Shown here piece after piece: positions 1 through 6,304 of a DNA stretch of 8,337 bases; the stretch's first letter is position 1; every line of letters begins with the position of its first letter. Origin of the DNA: Ga0077527 sp964606765 (GTDB lineage Bacteria > Pseudomonadota > Gammaproteobacteria > Burkholderiales > SG8-41); assembly GCA_964606765.1 (NCBI GenBank), contig CAZSIR010000129.1, positions 1 to 8,337 of the forward strand, written 5' to 3'. Position numbers and translations under genes: made by a program. The notes beneath the pieces were generated by a model. The model was not told where the DNA came from and did not search any database. It worked only from the letters and a program-made list of their open reading frames with translations.

Positions 1-85
1 GGAATGGATTTCACAAATGCACGGGATTTTTCGATGCCGGATTATCGCATCAAGCCGCTAAATTTATAGTGCAGCCACCCAATTC
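1..85. other. Left-edge stretch without a recognised gene
   Basis: I see no coding region, RNA gene or clear promoter here. The only local structure is a weak 5-bp inverted repeat (33-37 with 47-51, GATGC/GCATC, 9-nt loop), too short to call a terminator. The stretch is more AT-rich than the rest of the window, fitting an intergenic spacer between whatever lies to the left and the repeat that follows. Confidence 0.4.
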
Positions 86-145
86 CCCCTTGTGAACCGC
101 CGAGCAGCGCAGTCATGTCGGGGGTAGTCGGCGAGCACTGTCTGA

Positions 146-169
146 GCCCTCGCGTTTTTTTGCGAGGGC
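146..169. repeat. 8-bp hairpin with T-rich loop
   Basis: GCCCTCGC (146-153) and GCGAGGGC (162-169) are perfect complements around an 8-nt loop of G followed by seven T. The T-run lies in the loop, not after the stem, so this is not a normal intrinsic terminator on the plus strand. It forms the centre of the larger repeat. Confidence 0.6.
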
Positions 170-247
170 GAGTTGCGCAGCCGCCCGGCATGACGAGCAG
201 CACAGGGGAGCCCGCAGGGCCGGTGAGCTAGGGCGGCCTTTTCTTTG

Positions 248-281
248 GTTACTTTCTTTTGGCCGCACAAAAGAAAGTAAC
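248..281. repeat. 14-bp perfect inverted repeat (hairpin)
   Basis: GTTACTTTCTTTTG (248-261) pairs perfectly with CAAAAGAAAGTAAC (268-281) across the 6-nt loop GCCGCA. The flanks GGCGGC (about 233-238) and GCCGCC (about 284-289) could extend the pairing over a bulge. It lies about 80 nt past the recG stop on the recG strand. It has no U-tract on either side, so it may act as a 3'-end-stabilising or factor-assisted termination structure, or simply be part of the mobile repeat. Confidence 0.7.
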
Positions 282-327
282 TAGCCGCCGGGCTACCCCC
301 GGCGAAGTTGAAGCACAAAAGCTTCAC

Positions 328-350
328 CCTTCGACAAGCTCAGGGCGAAC
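328..350. repeat. TTCG...CGAA dispersed-repeat module
   Basis: The segment CCTTCGACAAGCTCAGGG followed by CGAAC is a 23-nt module whose ends (TTCG/CGAA) are complementary. I recall closely similar modules as high-copy intergenic sequences in many proteobacteria. Next to it, TGAAGC/GCTTCA (309-314 and 321-326) forms a short hairpin about 40 nt after the recG stop. Identity as a dispersed repeat rests on recall, not on a search. Confidence 0.45.
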
Positions 351-363
351 AGTTTGTGGCAAC

Positions 364-2445
364 TCACACCTTCAAATACTCATTCCGCCCACCAAGCCAC
401 CGCGCCAAATGCGCCTTGGCCGCCTCCGACTCATCCCGCAAAAGCATCTCCGCCGCATCCCGCGCGGCATCCAGCAAATCCAGATCCAGCGCCAAATCCG
501 CAAAGCGCAACATCGGCACGCCACTCTGCCGCGCGCCGAGCAATTCCCCCGGTCCGCGCAGATTCAGATCGTGCCGCGCAATTTCAAAACCGTCGGTGTG
601 TTCGTAAATCACCTTCAAGCGTTCCCGCGCATTCGGCGACAGCTTGCCCTGATACAACAGCACGCAGGTGCTCTCTGCCGCGCCACGGCCGACGCGACCG
701 CGCAGCTGGTGCATCTGCGACAGCCCCATGCGCTCGGCGTGTTCGATCACCATCAGCGAGGCATTGGGTACGTCGACGCCGACCTCGATCACCGTGGTCG
801 CCACCAGCAGCTGCACTTCACCGTTCTTGAATGCCGTCATCACCTGCTGCTTTTCCGCAGATTTCAGCCGGCCGTGCACCAGGCCGACACGCAACTCAGG
901 AAAGGTCTGCTGCAGGTGGGCGTGGGTATCCAGCGCGGTCTGCAATTGCAGCTTTTCCGATTCCTCGATCAGCGGGCACACCCAGTACGCCTGGCTGCCG
1001 CTGATACAGGCATCACGCACGCGCTGGATCACTTCATCGCGTCGCTCATCCGCCACCAGCTTGGTCACCACCGGTGTGCGTCCGGGCGGCAGTTCATCGA
1101 TCACCGATACATCGAGGTCGGCGTAATAACTCATCGCCAGCGTACGCGGAATCGGCGTCGCGCTCATCATCAGCTGGTGCGGCTGCGCACCCTTGTTCGA
1201 TTGTGTGCCCTTCATGCGCAAGGCAAGACGCTGATGGACGCCGAAGCGATGTTGTTCATCGATCACCGCGAGGCCGAGATTCTTGAACACCACTTCGTCT
1301 TCGAACAGTGCGTGGGTGCCGACGACGATTTGCGCCTTACCCTGAGCAACATCCATAACCATTTGTTTTTTATCAATTTTTTTGATGCCGCCGGATATCC
1401 ATGCCACGCTGACATTCAAGGGCGCCAGCCACTCGGCAAACTTGCGGTAATGCTGTTCGGCAAGAATTTCCGTCGGCGCCATCACCGCCGCCTGATGGCC
1501 GTTTTCCACACACTGCAGCGCCGCCAGCGCAGCAACCACTGTCTTGCCGCTGCCGACGTCCCCCTGCAGCAAACGCTGCATCGGATGCGACTGGCCGATG
1601 TCCTCGCGGATCTGCGCCAGCACCGTGTTCTGCGCGCGGGTCAGCTGGAACGGCAAACGCTGCAGCAGCGCATTGACCAGTTTGCCGCGCGCCTGCAGCA
1701 CCGGCGCGCCGGCCGCGCGGCGGCGCCGGTAATGCACGCGCATCGACAATTGCTGCGCCAGCAGTTCGTCGAATTTCATGCGCCGCCAGGCGGGATGCAC
1801 ACGGCCCTGCAATGCGGCCTGCGCGATGTCGGGCGGCGGATTGTGCAACAAGCGTACCGCGGCTTCAAACGCGGGCAGGCCCAGCGATTCAAGCAATGGC
1901 GCGGGCAGAGTTTCAGCCAGTGATTCGCTGTCGAGGGCACGTGCAATCAAACGCCGCAGGCTGTCCTGACCAAGACCTGCCGTGGTCGGATAAATCGGCG
2001 TCAGCACCTCAGCCACCGGCGCATCCGGCAGCGCGACGCGATAACGCGGATGGACCATCTCGGCGCCGAAGTGTCCGATGCGCACACTGCCGAACACGCG
2101 CACGATATTGCCCGGCGCCAGCGTCTTGACCTGGCTGCCGTAGAAATTGAGGAAGCGCAGCGTCAGTTCGCCGCTGCCGTCGCTGATGCGGCACACCAGC
2201 TGCCGTTTCGGCCGGTACTTGATGTCGCAATCAGTGACTGTGCCCTGCACCAGCTGTTCTTCGCCCGGCAGCACGTCGCCAATCAGCGAGATGCGGGTTT
2301 CGTCGTCGTAACGCAACGGCAGGTGCAGCACCAGGTCAAAACGCCGCGCAATGCCGAGTTTCGCCAGCCGTTCCAGCGTGCCGGCGCTGAGTCCGGACAG
2401 CGAAGGATGGGGAACTGCAGCCGTGGCTGTCCGCCTGCGCGCCAT
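364..2445 (-). CDS. recG: ATP-dependent DNA helicase RecG
   Basis: RecG is a superfamily 2 double-stranded DNA translocase that reverses stalled replication forks and processes Holliday junctions and R-loops in the cytoplasm. The 693-residue product equals the E. coli RecG length. An N-terminal wedge/OB-fold region (about residues 60-140, around DGSGELTLRFLNFYG) precedes the motor. Visible motor motifs are Walker A GDVGSGKT (295-302), DEQH box (396-399), SATPIPRT (428-435), TTVIEVGVDVPN (550-561) and QLRGRVGRG (580-588), followed by the RecG-type PGELLGARQSG (632-642). I chose the ATG at 2445 because it follows the ridA stop by 16 nt and gives the usual N-terminus; the in-frame extension upstream lies inside ridA. 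The ribosome binding site is weak (GGCAGAGAC), suggesting translational coupling to ridA. No break is visible. An A-rich patch (residues around GGIKKIDKKQ) is locally atypical. Confidence 0.97.
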   Translation of the reverse strand: MARRRTATAAVPHPSLSGLSAGTLERLAKLGIARRFDLVLHLPLRYDDETRISLIGDVLPGEEQLVQGTVTDCDIKYRPKRQLVCRISDGSGELTLRFLNFYGSQVKTLAPGNIVRVFGSVRIGHFGAEMVHPRYRVALPDAPVAEVLTPIYPTTAGLGQDSLRRLIARALDSESLAETLPAPLLESLGLPAFEAAVRLLHNPPPDIAQAALQGRVHPAWRRMKFDELLAQQLSMRVHYRRRRAAGAPVLQARGKLVNALLQRLPFQLTRAQNTVLAQIREDIGQSHPMQRLLQGDVGSGKTVVAALAALQCVENGHQAAVMAPTEILAEQHYRKFAEWLAPLNVSVAWISGGIKKIDKKQMVMDVAQGKAQIVVGTHALFEDEVVFKNLGLAVIDEQHRFGVHQRLALRMKGTQSNKGAQPHQLMMSATPIPRTLAMSYYADLDVSVIDELPPGRTPVVTKLVADERRDEVIQRVRDACISGSQAYWVCPLIEESEKLQLQTALDTHAHLQQTFPELRVGLVHGRLKSAEKQQVMTAFKNGEVQLLVATTVIEVGVDVPNASLMVIEHAERMGLSQMHQLRGRVGRGAAESTCVLLYQGKLSPNARERLKVIYEHTDGFEIARHDLNLRGPGELLGARQSGVPMLRFADLALDLDLLDAARDAAEMLLRDESEAAKAHLARWLGGRNEYLKV

Positions 2446-2461
2446 GTCTCTGCCGTTCGGG

Positions 2462-2851
2462 TCAGCGTGTGCGGGGACTGTGCATGATGGCGTCGATCTC
2501 GACCAGTGCATTACGCGGCAGGCTGGCCACGCCGACGGCTGCGCGCGCCGGATAGGGCTCATGAAAATACGTCGCCATGATTTCGTTGACCCTGGCGAAA
2601 TGCGCCAGGTCGGTCAGGTAGACATGCACCTTGACGCAATCATCCAGGCTGCCGCCCGCCGCCGTCGCCACCGCCTGCAGGTTCTTGAACACGCGCTGGA
2701 TCTGGGCTTCGATGCCATCAACCATCTGCATGGTCGCGGGATCCAGACCGATCTGCCCGGACAGGAAAACGCTGTCGCCGCAGCGCACGGCCTGCGAATA
2801 GGTGCCTATCGCCTGCGGCGCAGACGTTGTGTGTACGGGAATTTTGCCCAT
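2462..2851 (-). CDS. ridA: RidA family enamine/imine deaminase
   Basis: RidA (YjgF/YER057c/UK114 family) hydrolyses reactive 2-aminoacrylate and related enamines/imines made by PLP enzymes, protecting such enzymes in the cytoplasm; the fold is a homotrimer. The 129-residue length is typical. The key positions known from the family are present: Tyr18 in AIGTYSQA, the substrate carboxylate-binding Arg103 in YPARAAV, and Glu118 in VEIDAI. SGQIGLDP (31-38) and VYLTDLAHFARVN (77-89) are also family-like. The ATG at 2851 has a good GGAG ribosome binding site at 2861-2858. recG follows after 16 nt, an arrangement common in betaproteobacteria, although there spoT/relA often sits upstream, while here an ACAD gene does. 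An 84-nt gap with hairpins separates it from that gene, so it may be transcribed independently. Confidence 0.93.
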   Translation of the reverse strand: MGKIPVHTTSAPQAIGTYSQAVRCGDSVFLSGQIGLDPATMQMVDGIEAQIQRVFKNLQAVATAAGGSLDDCVKVHVYLTDLAHFARVNEIMATYFHEPYPARAAVGVASLPRNALVEIDAIMHSPRTR

Positions 2852-2857
2852 TGCGCG

Positions 2858-2879
2858 CTCCGCCTGAATTCAACAGGCG
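2858..2879 (-). promoter_or_regulatory. Hairpin abutting the ridA ribosome binding site
   Basis: On the coding strand CGCCTG (2879-2874), a 7-nt loop and CAGGCG (2866-2861) form a 6-bp GC-rich stem. Its 3' arm shares one base with the GGAG Shine-Dalgarno sequence of ridA (2861-2858). If formed in the mRNA it would partly hide the ribosome binding site. This is a structural observation; regulation is inference. Confidence 0.4.
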
Positions 2880-2908
2880 CCATGATGACTTCCACCGCAA
2901 CGGAACAC

Positions 2909-2928
2909 AATCCGGGCGGCCCCGGATT
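2909..2928 (-). terminator. 8-bp GC-rich hairpin after the ACAD stop; possible weak terminator
   Basis: AATCCGGG (2909-2916) and CCCGGATT (2921-2928) are perfect complements with a 4-nt loop, starting 7 nt past the stop of the upstream ACAD gene on its strand. The sequence after the stem on that strand (GTGTTCCG) lacks a proper U-tract, so it is at best an inefficient or Rho-assisted terminator, or a 3'-end-protecting stem. It splits the co-oriented cluster at its longest gap. Confidence 0.4.
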
Positions 2929-2935
2929 TTATGCC

Positions 2936-4099
2936 TCAGGACGGCAGGTTCAGCACGTACTTGGCGAGGATGTTGCGCTGGATTTCGCTGGAACCGCCGT
3001 AAATGGTCGCGGGCCGCGAATAATAGAACGGCGACAGCACGTCGACCTCGACACCATCGAAATCGGTTTCGCCGGCAACGCAGCCATATTCCTGCGCCAC
3101 CTCCATCAGCAGTTCGGTCAGCCGCTGCCAGGTCTCCATGGCCCAGATTTTCAGCAGCGACACATCCTGTCCCAGCGTTTCGCCGCGTTTGACGATTTCG
3201 ACGTACCGCGTGTAGATCGAAGAGAGATCCGCCATGTCGAGCCGCAGTTCGGTGAATTTGTCGACGAATCCCGGATCGTCGAACAGGCCCTTGTTTCTTG
3301 CCAGCTGCGCCAGCCGTTTCAGCGCGTACTGCGGCCGGCGCGGACTGCCGATGTTGATGCGCTCGAAGGACAGCAGGGCCTTGGCGATGGTCCAGCCGCG
3401 GTTCAGCTCGCCCACCAGATTTTCCGCCGGCACGCGCACGTTCTCGAAAAACACCTCGCAGAACTCCTCATGCCCCGCCAGATTGCGGATCGGCCGCACC
3501 GTCACGCCCGGCGTTTTCATGTCGAGCAGCATGAAACTGATGCCTTCCTGCTTTTTCACCTTGCTGTCGGTGCGCACCAGGATGTACATGTGAGTGGATT
3601 CCTGCGCCAGCGTGGTCCAGATTTTCTGCCCGTTGAGCACGAAATGATCGCCGTCACGGACGGCGGAAGTGCGCAGGCTGGCCAGATCGGAACCGGCATT
3701 GGGCTCGGAGTAACCCTGGCAGAAAATGTAATCGCCGGAGAGTATTTTCGGCAGGTACTCCTGCCGCTGTTTGTCGCTGCCGAAACGGATCAGGATCGGC
3801 CCCACCTGCACGATGCCGTGGTCGGGCGGACGCGCGATGCCCCAGCGCTCGGTTTCCTCGAGGAAGATGATCATTTTCTGCGGCGACAGGCCCATGCCGC
3901 CGTGTTCGCGCGGCCAGTTGGGGGCAATCCAGCCCTTGCGCGACAGCTTCAGGTACCAGTCCCTGATTTCCACCCAGCGCAGACGCCGGGCCATGAAGCG
4001 CAGGTTCGCCGGATATTCCTGCTCGAAATACGTCCGCACTTCGGCGCGGAACGCCTCATCGCCCATCGCGTTGTAATCCGTCATCGTTATGTCGGTCAT
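2936..4099 (-). CDS. Acyl-CoA dehydrogenase, catalytic-type subunit (LCAD/IVD-like base)
   Basis: A FAD-dependent acyl-CoA dehydrogenase oxidises an acyl-CoA to the 2,3-enoyl-CoA and passes electrons to ETF. The 387-residue product has the N-terminal helical domain, the middle beta-domain flavin/substrate motif CQGYSEPNAGSDLAS (127-141) and IWTT (160-163), and ends with IYGGSSEIQRNILAKY. The usual catalytic Glu of the MCAD-type YEG motif is Gly368 here. A Glu at 246 (SFERINIG) falls where LCAD and isovaleryl-CoA dehydrogenase keep their base. The R-x-x-F-G...Q FAD-binding motif normally found in the C-terminal domain is not recognisable, whereas the adjacent upstream gene has it. The start at 4099 is supported by GGGGAA at 4110-4105; a 26-residue in-frame extension overlaps the upstream gene. 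Likely a partner in a heteromeric enzyme. The substrate cannot be told from sequence; steroid/bile-acid side chains or branched acyl-CoAs are guesses. Confidence 0.9.
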   Translation of the reverse strand: MTDITMTDYNAMGDEAFRAEVRTYFEQEYPANLRFMARRLRWVEIRDWYLKLSRKGWIAPNWPREHGGMGLSPQKMIIFLEETERWGIARPPDHGIVQVGPILIRFGSDKQRQEYLPKILSGDYIFCQGYSEPNAGSDLASLRTSAVRDGDHFVLNGQKIWTTLAQESTHMYILVRTDSKVKKQEGISFMLLDMKTPGVTVRPIRNLAGHEEFCEVFFENVRVPAENLVGELNRGWTIAKALLSFERINIGSPRRPQYALKRLAQLARNKGLFDDPGFVDKFTELRLDMADLSSIYTRYVEIVKRGETLGQDVSLLKIWAMETWQRLTELLMEVAQEYGCVAGETDFDGVEVDVLSPFYYSRPATIYGGSSEIQRNILAKYVLNLPS

Positions 4100-4104
4100 T
4101 GCTG

Positions 4105-4110
4105 TTCCCC
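4105..4110 (-). promoter_or_regulatory. Ribosome binding site setting the start of the catalytic ACAD subunit
   Basis: GGGGAA on the minus strand lies 5 nt before the ATG at 4099 and inside the 22-nt gap after the stop of the upstream ACAD gene. It supports this start over the longer reading frame beginning at 4177. Confidence 0.6.
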
Positions 4111-4121
4111 GGCTGCCCGCA

Positions 4122-5261
4122 TCATTCGAATTCCGGCGGCACCAGCCGCGCATAACGCCGGCGGTGTTCCGAAGCATTGCCCAGCCAGGCCGACAGCACC
4201 ATGGCGCGCTTCAGATACAGCCCGGCATCGTATTCATCGGTGAAGCCGATTGCGCCATGGATCTGGATGGCTTCGCGCGCGATGCGCAGCCCGGCCTCCG
4301 AACAGCGCGCCTTGACGCGGCTGGCCAGTGCCGCCCGCGTCACGGGGTCGGGATTGCGATCCAGCAACGGCAGCGCCTCTTCCAGCACTGCCGAAGCAAT
4401 CTGTTTCTGCACATACAGATCCACCGCGCGGTGCTGCAGCGCCTGAAAGCTGCCGATCGCTTTGCCGAACTGCACGCGCGTCTTCATGTATTCCAGGCTC
4501 ATGTCGAGCACGCGGCCCATCACGCCGCACAACTCGGCACCGGCAATGACCGTGGCATGATCGACGGCCTTTTCCAGCGCGCCGCGCGCCACGGCAACGC
4601 CGGCCACCCGTTGCGATGCCGGCACCAGCACGTCCGACAAGGTCAGCGTGCCGAAATGGCGGCCATCGGCCAATGTCAGCAGTTCGAGTCCTGCGCCGGG
4701 GCTTTCGCGCGGCACCCAGAACAGTTCCAGTCCGCCGGCCGTCCGCGCCGACACGATGTGGCCGTCAGCGCCGGCGGCACCGGCGATGAACCGTTTTTCG
4801 CCATTGAGCCGCCAGCCGCCCTCCGCCGGCACGGCCGTTGTGCCGACTGCCGTCACATCCAGCATGCCTGCCTGCTCCTGCCAGGCAAGAACCGGCAATA
4901 CGTCGCCGGCAACAATCCGCGGCAGCAGCTCCTCCTGCAATCCGCGGTTGTCTCCGCCAGCCAGCACACTGACCGCCAGCACTGCCGAAGCCGTCAGGGG
5001 CTCGGGCACCAGTTCCCGCGCCAGTCCCTGCGCAACAATCGCTGCTTCCGTCAGCCCGAGGCCCAGGCCGCCCTGTTCTTCCGGCACCAGCACGCCCAGC
5101 CAGCCCAGGTCCGCCATGGTTTTCCAGACGACCCTGTCGTATTCCGCGGGATTTCCCCGCAGTTTGCGCACGCGGGCGAGGCTGGTGCCGCGCTGGACAA
5201 AATCCTCGACGCTTTGCGCCAGCATTGCGGCATGGCTGTCGTCATCAACGTTCGTCTTCAT
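4122..5261 (-). CDS. Acyl-CoA dehydrogenase-like subunit lacking catalytic glutamates
   Basis: This 379-residue ACAD-fold protein is divergent in its middle domain: no S-E-P-x-A-G-S-D motif, only AWQEQAGMLDVTAVG and GWRLNGEKRFIAGAAGADG. In the C-terminal domain it keeps the FAD adenosine/pyrophosphate motif RVQFGKAIGSFQALQHR (262-278) and IQIHGAIGFTDEY (332-344). The MCAD-type catalytic position reads WLGNASEHR (359-367), with no YEG glutamate, and the LCAD/IVD position falls on Ala236 in VDHATVIAG. It therefore probably cannot act alone; with the next gene, 22 nt downstream, it likely forms an alpha2beta2 enzyme with FAD at the subunit interface, as known for mycobacterial FadE28-FadE29-type pairs. 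Two ATGs are adjacent (5264 and 5261); AAGG at 5271-5268 fits the second better. It follows the phosphate permease by about 20 nt. Confidence 0.87.
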   Translation of the reverse strand: MKTNVDDDSHAAMLAQSVEDFVQRGTSLARVRKLRGNPAEYDRVVWKTMADLGWLGVLVPEEQGGLGLGLTEAAIVAQGLARELVPEPLTASAVLAVSVLAGGDNRGLQEELLPRIVAGDVLPVLAWQEQAGMLDVTAVGTTAVPAEGGWRLNGEKRFIAGAAGADGHIVSARTAGGLELFWVPRESPGAGLELLTLADGRHFGTLTLSDVLVPASQRVAGVAVARGALEKAVDHATVIAGAELCGVMGRVLDMSLEYMKTRVQFGKAIGSFQALQHRAVDLYVQKQIASAVLEEALPLLDRNPDPVTRAALASRVKARCSEAGLRIAREAIQIHGAIGFTDEYDAGLYLKRAMVLSAWLGNASEHRRRYARLVPPEFE

Positions 5262-5282
5262 CATCGACCTTGATCATCCCGC

Positions 5283-6293
5283 TCAGGAAAAAAGACTGAA
5301 ACTTGCCCACCATGCAATGGCAGACATCGTCGCCGCACAAGGTATGGTCAATATCCACGCCAGCACGATGTTGCCGGCAACGCCCCAGCGCACCGCTGAT
5401 GCGGATTGCGCCGAGCCGACGCCAACGATGGAACCGGTGATGGTATGGGTGGTGGAAACCGGTATGCCCAGCCCGGTGGCGAGGAACAGCGTCATCGCGC
5501 CCCCCGTTTCCGCACAGAAACCGCCCACCGGTTTCAGCTTGGTGATTTTCTGCCCCATGGTCCTGACGATGCGCCAGCCGCCGAACAGCGTGCCCAGCGA
5601 AATCGCGACATAACAGGAAATCACCACCCACATCGGTATCGGATCCTTGGGCCCCGTAATGCCGGCGGCAATCAGCAGCATGACGATGATGCCCATGGTT
5701 TTCTGCGCATCGTTGCCGCCGTGTCCGAGGCTGTAGGCCGCGGCTGACAGCAGCTGCAGGCGGCGGAACCAGCGATCAACCTTCGCCGGCGTGGTGCGCC
5801 GGCAGACCCACGACACCGCCACCATCATCAGTCCCGCGAGCAGGAAACCCAGCGTCGGCGAAATCACGATGAACAGCAGGGTCTTGTAAATGCCGGCGCT
5901 TTGCAAAGCCCAGAATCCGCTCTTGGCGACCGCGGCGCCGATCAAGCCGCCAATCAGCGCATGCGAGGAGCTCGACGGCAGCCCGTAGTACCAGGTAATG
6001 ATGTTCCAGGCGATTGCCCCCACCAGCGCGCCGAATACGATGTGGTGGTCGACGACCGAGCCGTCAATGATGCCCTGACCGACGGTGGTGGCCACTTTGA
6101 GATGGAACACGAACAGGGCGGCGAAATTGAAAAATGCCGCCCACATCACCGCCTGGTAGGGTTTCAGCACCCGCGTGGATACCACGGTGGCGATGGAGTT
6201 CGCGGCGTCGTGGAATCCGTTCATGAAATCGAAGGCCAGTGCGACCATCACCAGCAGTACGACCACGCCGAAACTGATGCTGACTGTATCCAC
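5283..6293 (-). CDS. pit: Low-affinity inorganic phosphate transporter, PiT family
   Basis: PiT permeases import metal-phosphate/phosphate using the proton or sodium gradient across the inner membrane. The product has 336 residues, the short bacterial type (like Sinorhizobium Pit) rather than the roughly 500-residue E. coli PitA. The internally duplicated signature motifs are clear: DFMNGFHDAANSIATVVSTR (22-41) and GHGGNDAQKTMG (190-201), plus LPSSSSHALIGG (105-116) and VSTTHTITGSIVG (279-291). Many hydrophobic segments span the chain; the central hydrophilic stretch WVCRRTTPAKVDRWFRR (162-178) lies between the two halves. The start is a GTG at 6293, 11 nt after the stop of the DUF47 gene, with no clear Shine-Dalgarno sequence, so translational coupling is likely. 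The N-terminus (MDTVSISFGVVVLLV) is in family register. Confidence 0.95.
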   Translation of the reverse strand: MDTVSISFGVVVLLVMVALAFDFMNGFHDAANSIATVVSTRVLKPYQAVMWAAFFNFAALFVFHLKVATTVGQGIIDGSVVDHHIVFGALVGAIAWNIITWYYGLPSSSSHALIGGLIGAAVAKSGFWALQSAGIYKTLLFIVISPTLGFLLAGLMMVAVSWVCRRTTPAKVDRWFRRLQLLSAAAYSLGHGGNDAQKTMGIIVMLLIAAGITGPKDPIPMWVVISCYVAISLGTLFGGWRIVRTMGQKITKLKPVGGFCAETGGAMTLFLATGLGIPVSTTHTITGSIVGVGSAQSASAVRWGVAGNIVLAWILTIPCAATMSAIAWWASFSLFS

Positions 6294-6304
6294 GATGCAG
6301 CGGC

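Larger units (their letters stand above)
86..350. repeat. Interspersed-type intergenic repeat with nested palindromes
   Basis: The noncoding stretch downstream of recG is built from ordered inverted and direct repeats. An imperfect outer pair, 112-124 with 182-194 (GTCATGTCGGGGG against the complement of CCGCCCGGCATGAC), encloses a perfect 8-bp hairpin at 146-169. A near-identical direct repeat CGAGCAGCGCAG/CGAGCAGCACAG (101-112 and 194-205) abuts the outside of each outer arm. A 14-bp hairpin at 248-281 and a TTCG...CGAA segment at 328-350 follow. From memory, the order of modules (GCCGCCGAGCAGCGCAG, GAGTTGCGCAGCCGCC, GTTACTTTCTTT hairpin, CCTTCGACAAGCTCAGGGCGAAC) resembles multi-copy intergenic repeats of beta- and gammaproteobacteria. 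Copy number cannot be seen from this window. The boundaries are approximate and no transposase or terminal inverted repeat is visible. Confidence 0.65.

Noticed and set aside
64..327. Minus-strand 87-codon open frame across the repeat region
   Set aside because: It lies wholly within the palindromic repeat, has no recognisable domain or good ribosome binding site, and its composition follows the repeat; such frames recur with repeat copies and are usually spurious.
86..350. CRISPR array
   Set aside because: The repeats are inverted and nested, not regularly spaced direct repeats with unique spacers, and no cas gene is present.
259..1923. Plus-strand 554-codon open frame antisense to recG
   Set aside because: Shadow of a strongly codon-biased GC-rich gene; the product is rich in His, Gln and Arg with no motif, while the opposite strand encodes an intact RecG.
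2351..4243. Plus-strand 630-codon open frame antisense to ridA and the catalytic ACAD subunit
   Set aside because: It spans two clear minus-strand genes and their intergenic gap, has the His/Arg-rich shadow composition and no recognisable domain.
4089..5273. Plus-strand 394-codon open frame antisense to the second ACAD subunit
   Set aside because: Same shadow effect; no domain and no ribosome binding site worth noting.
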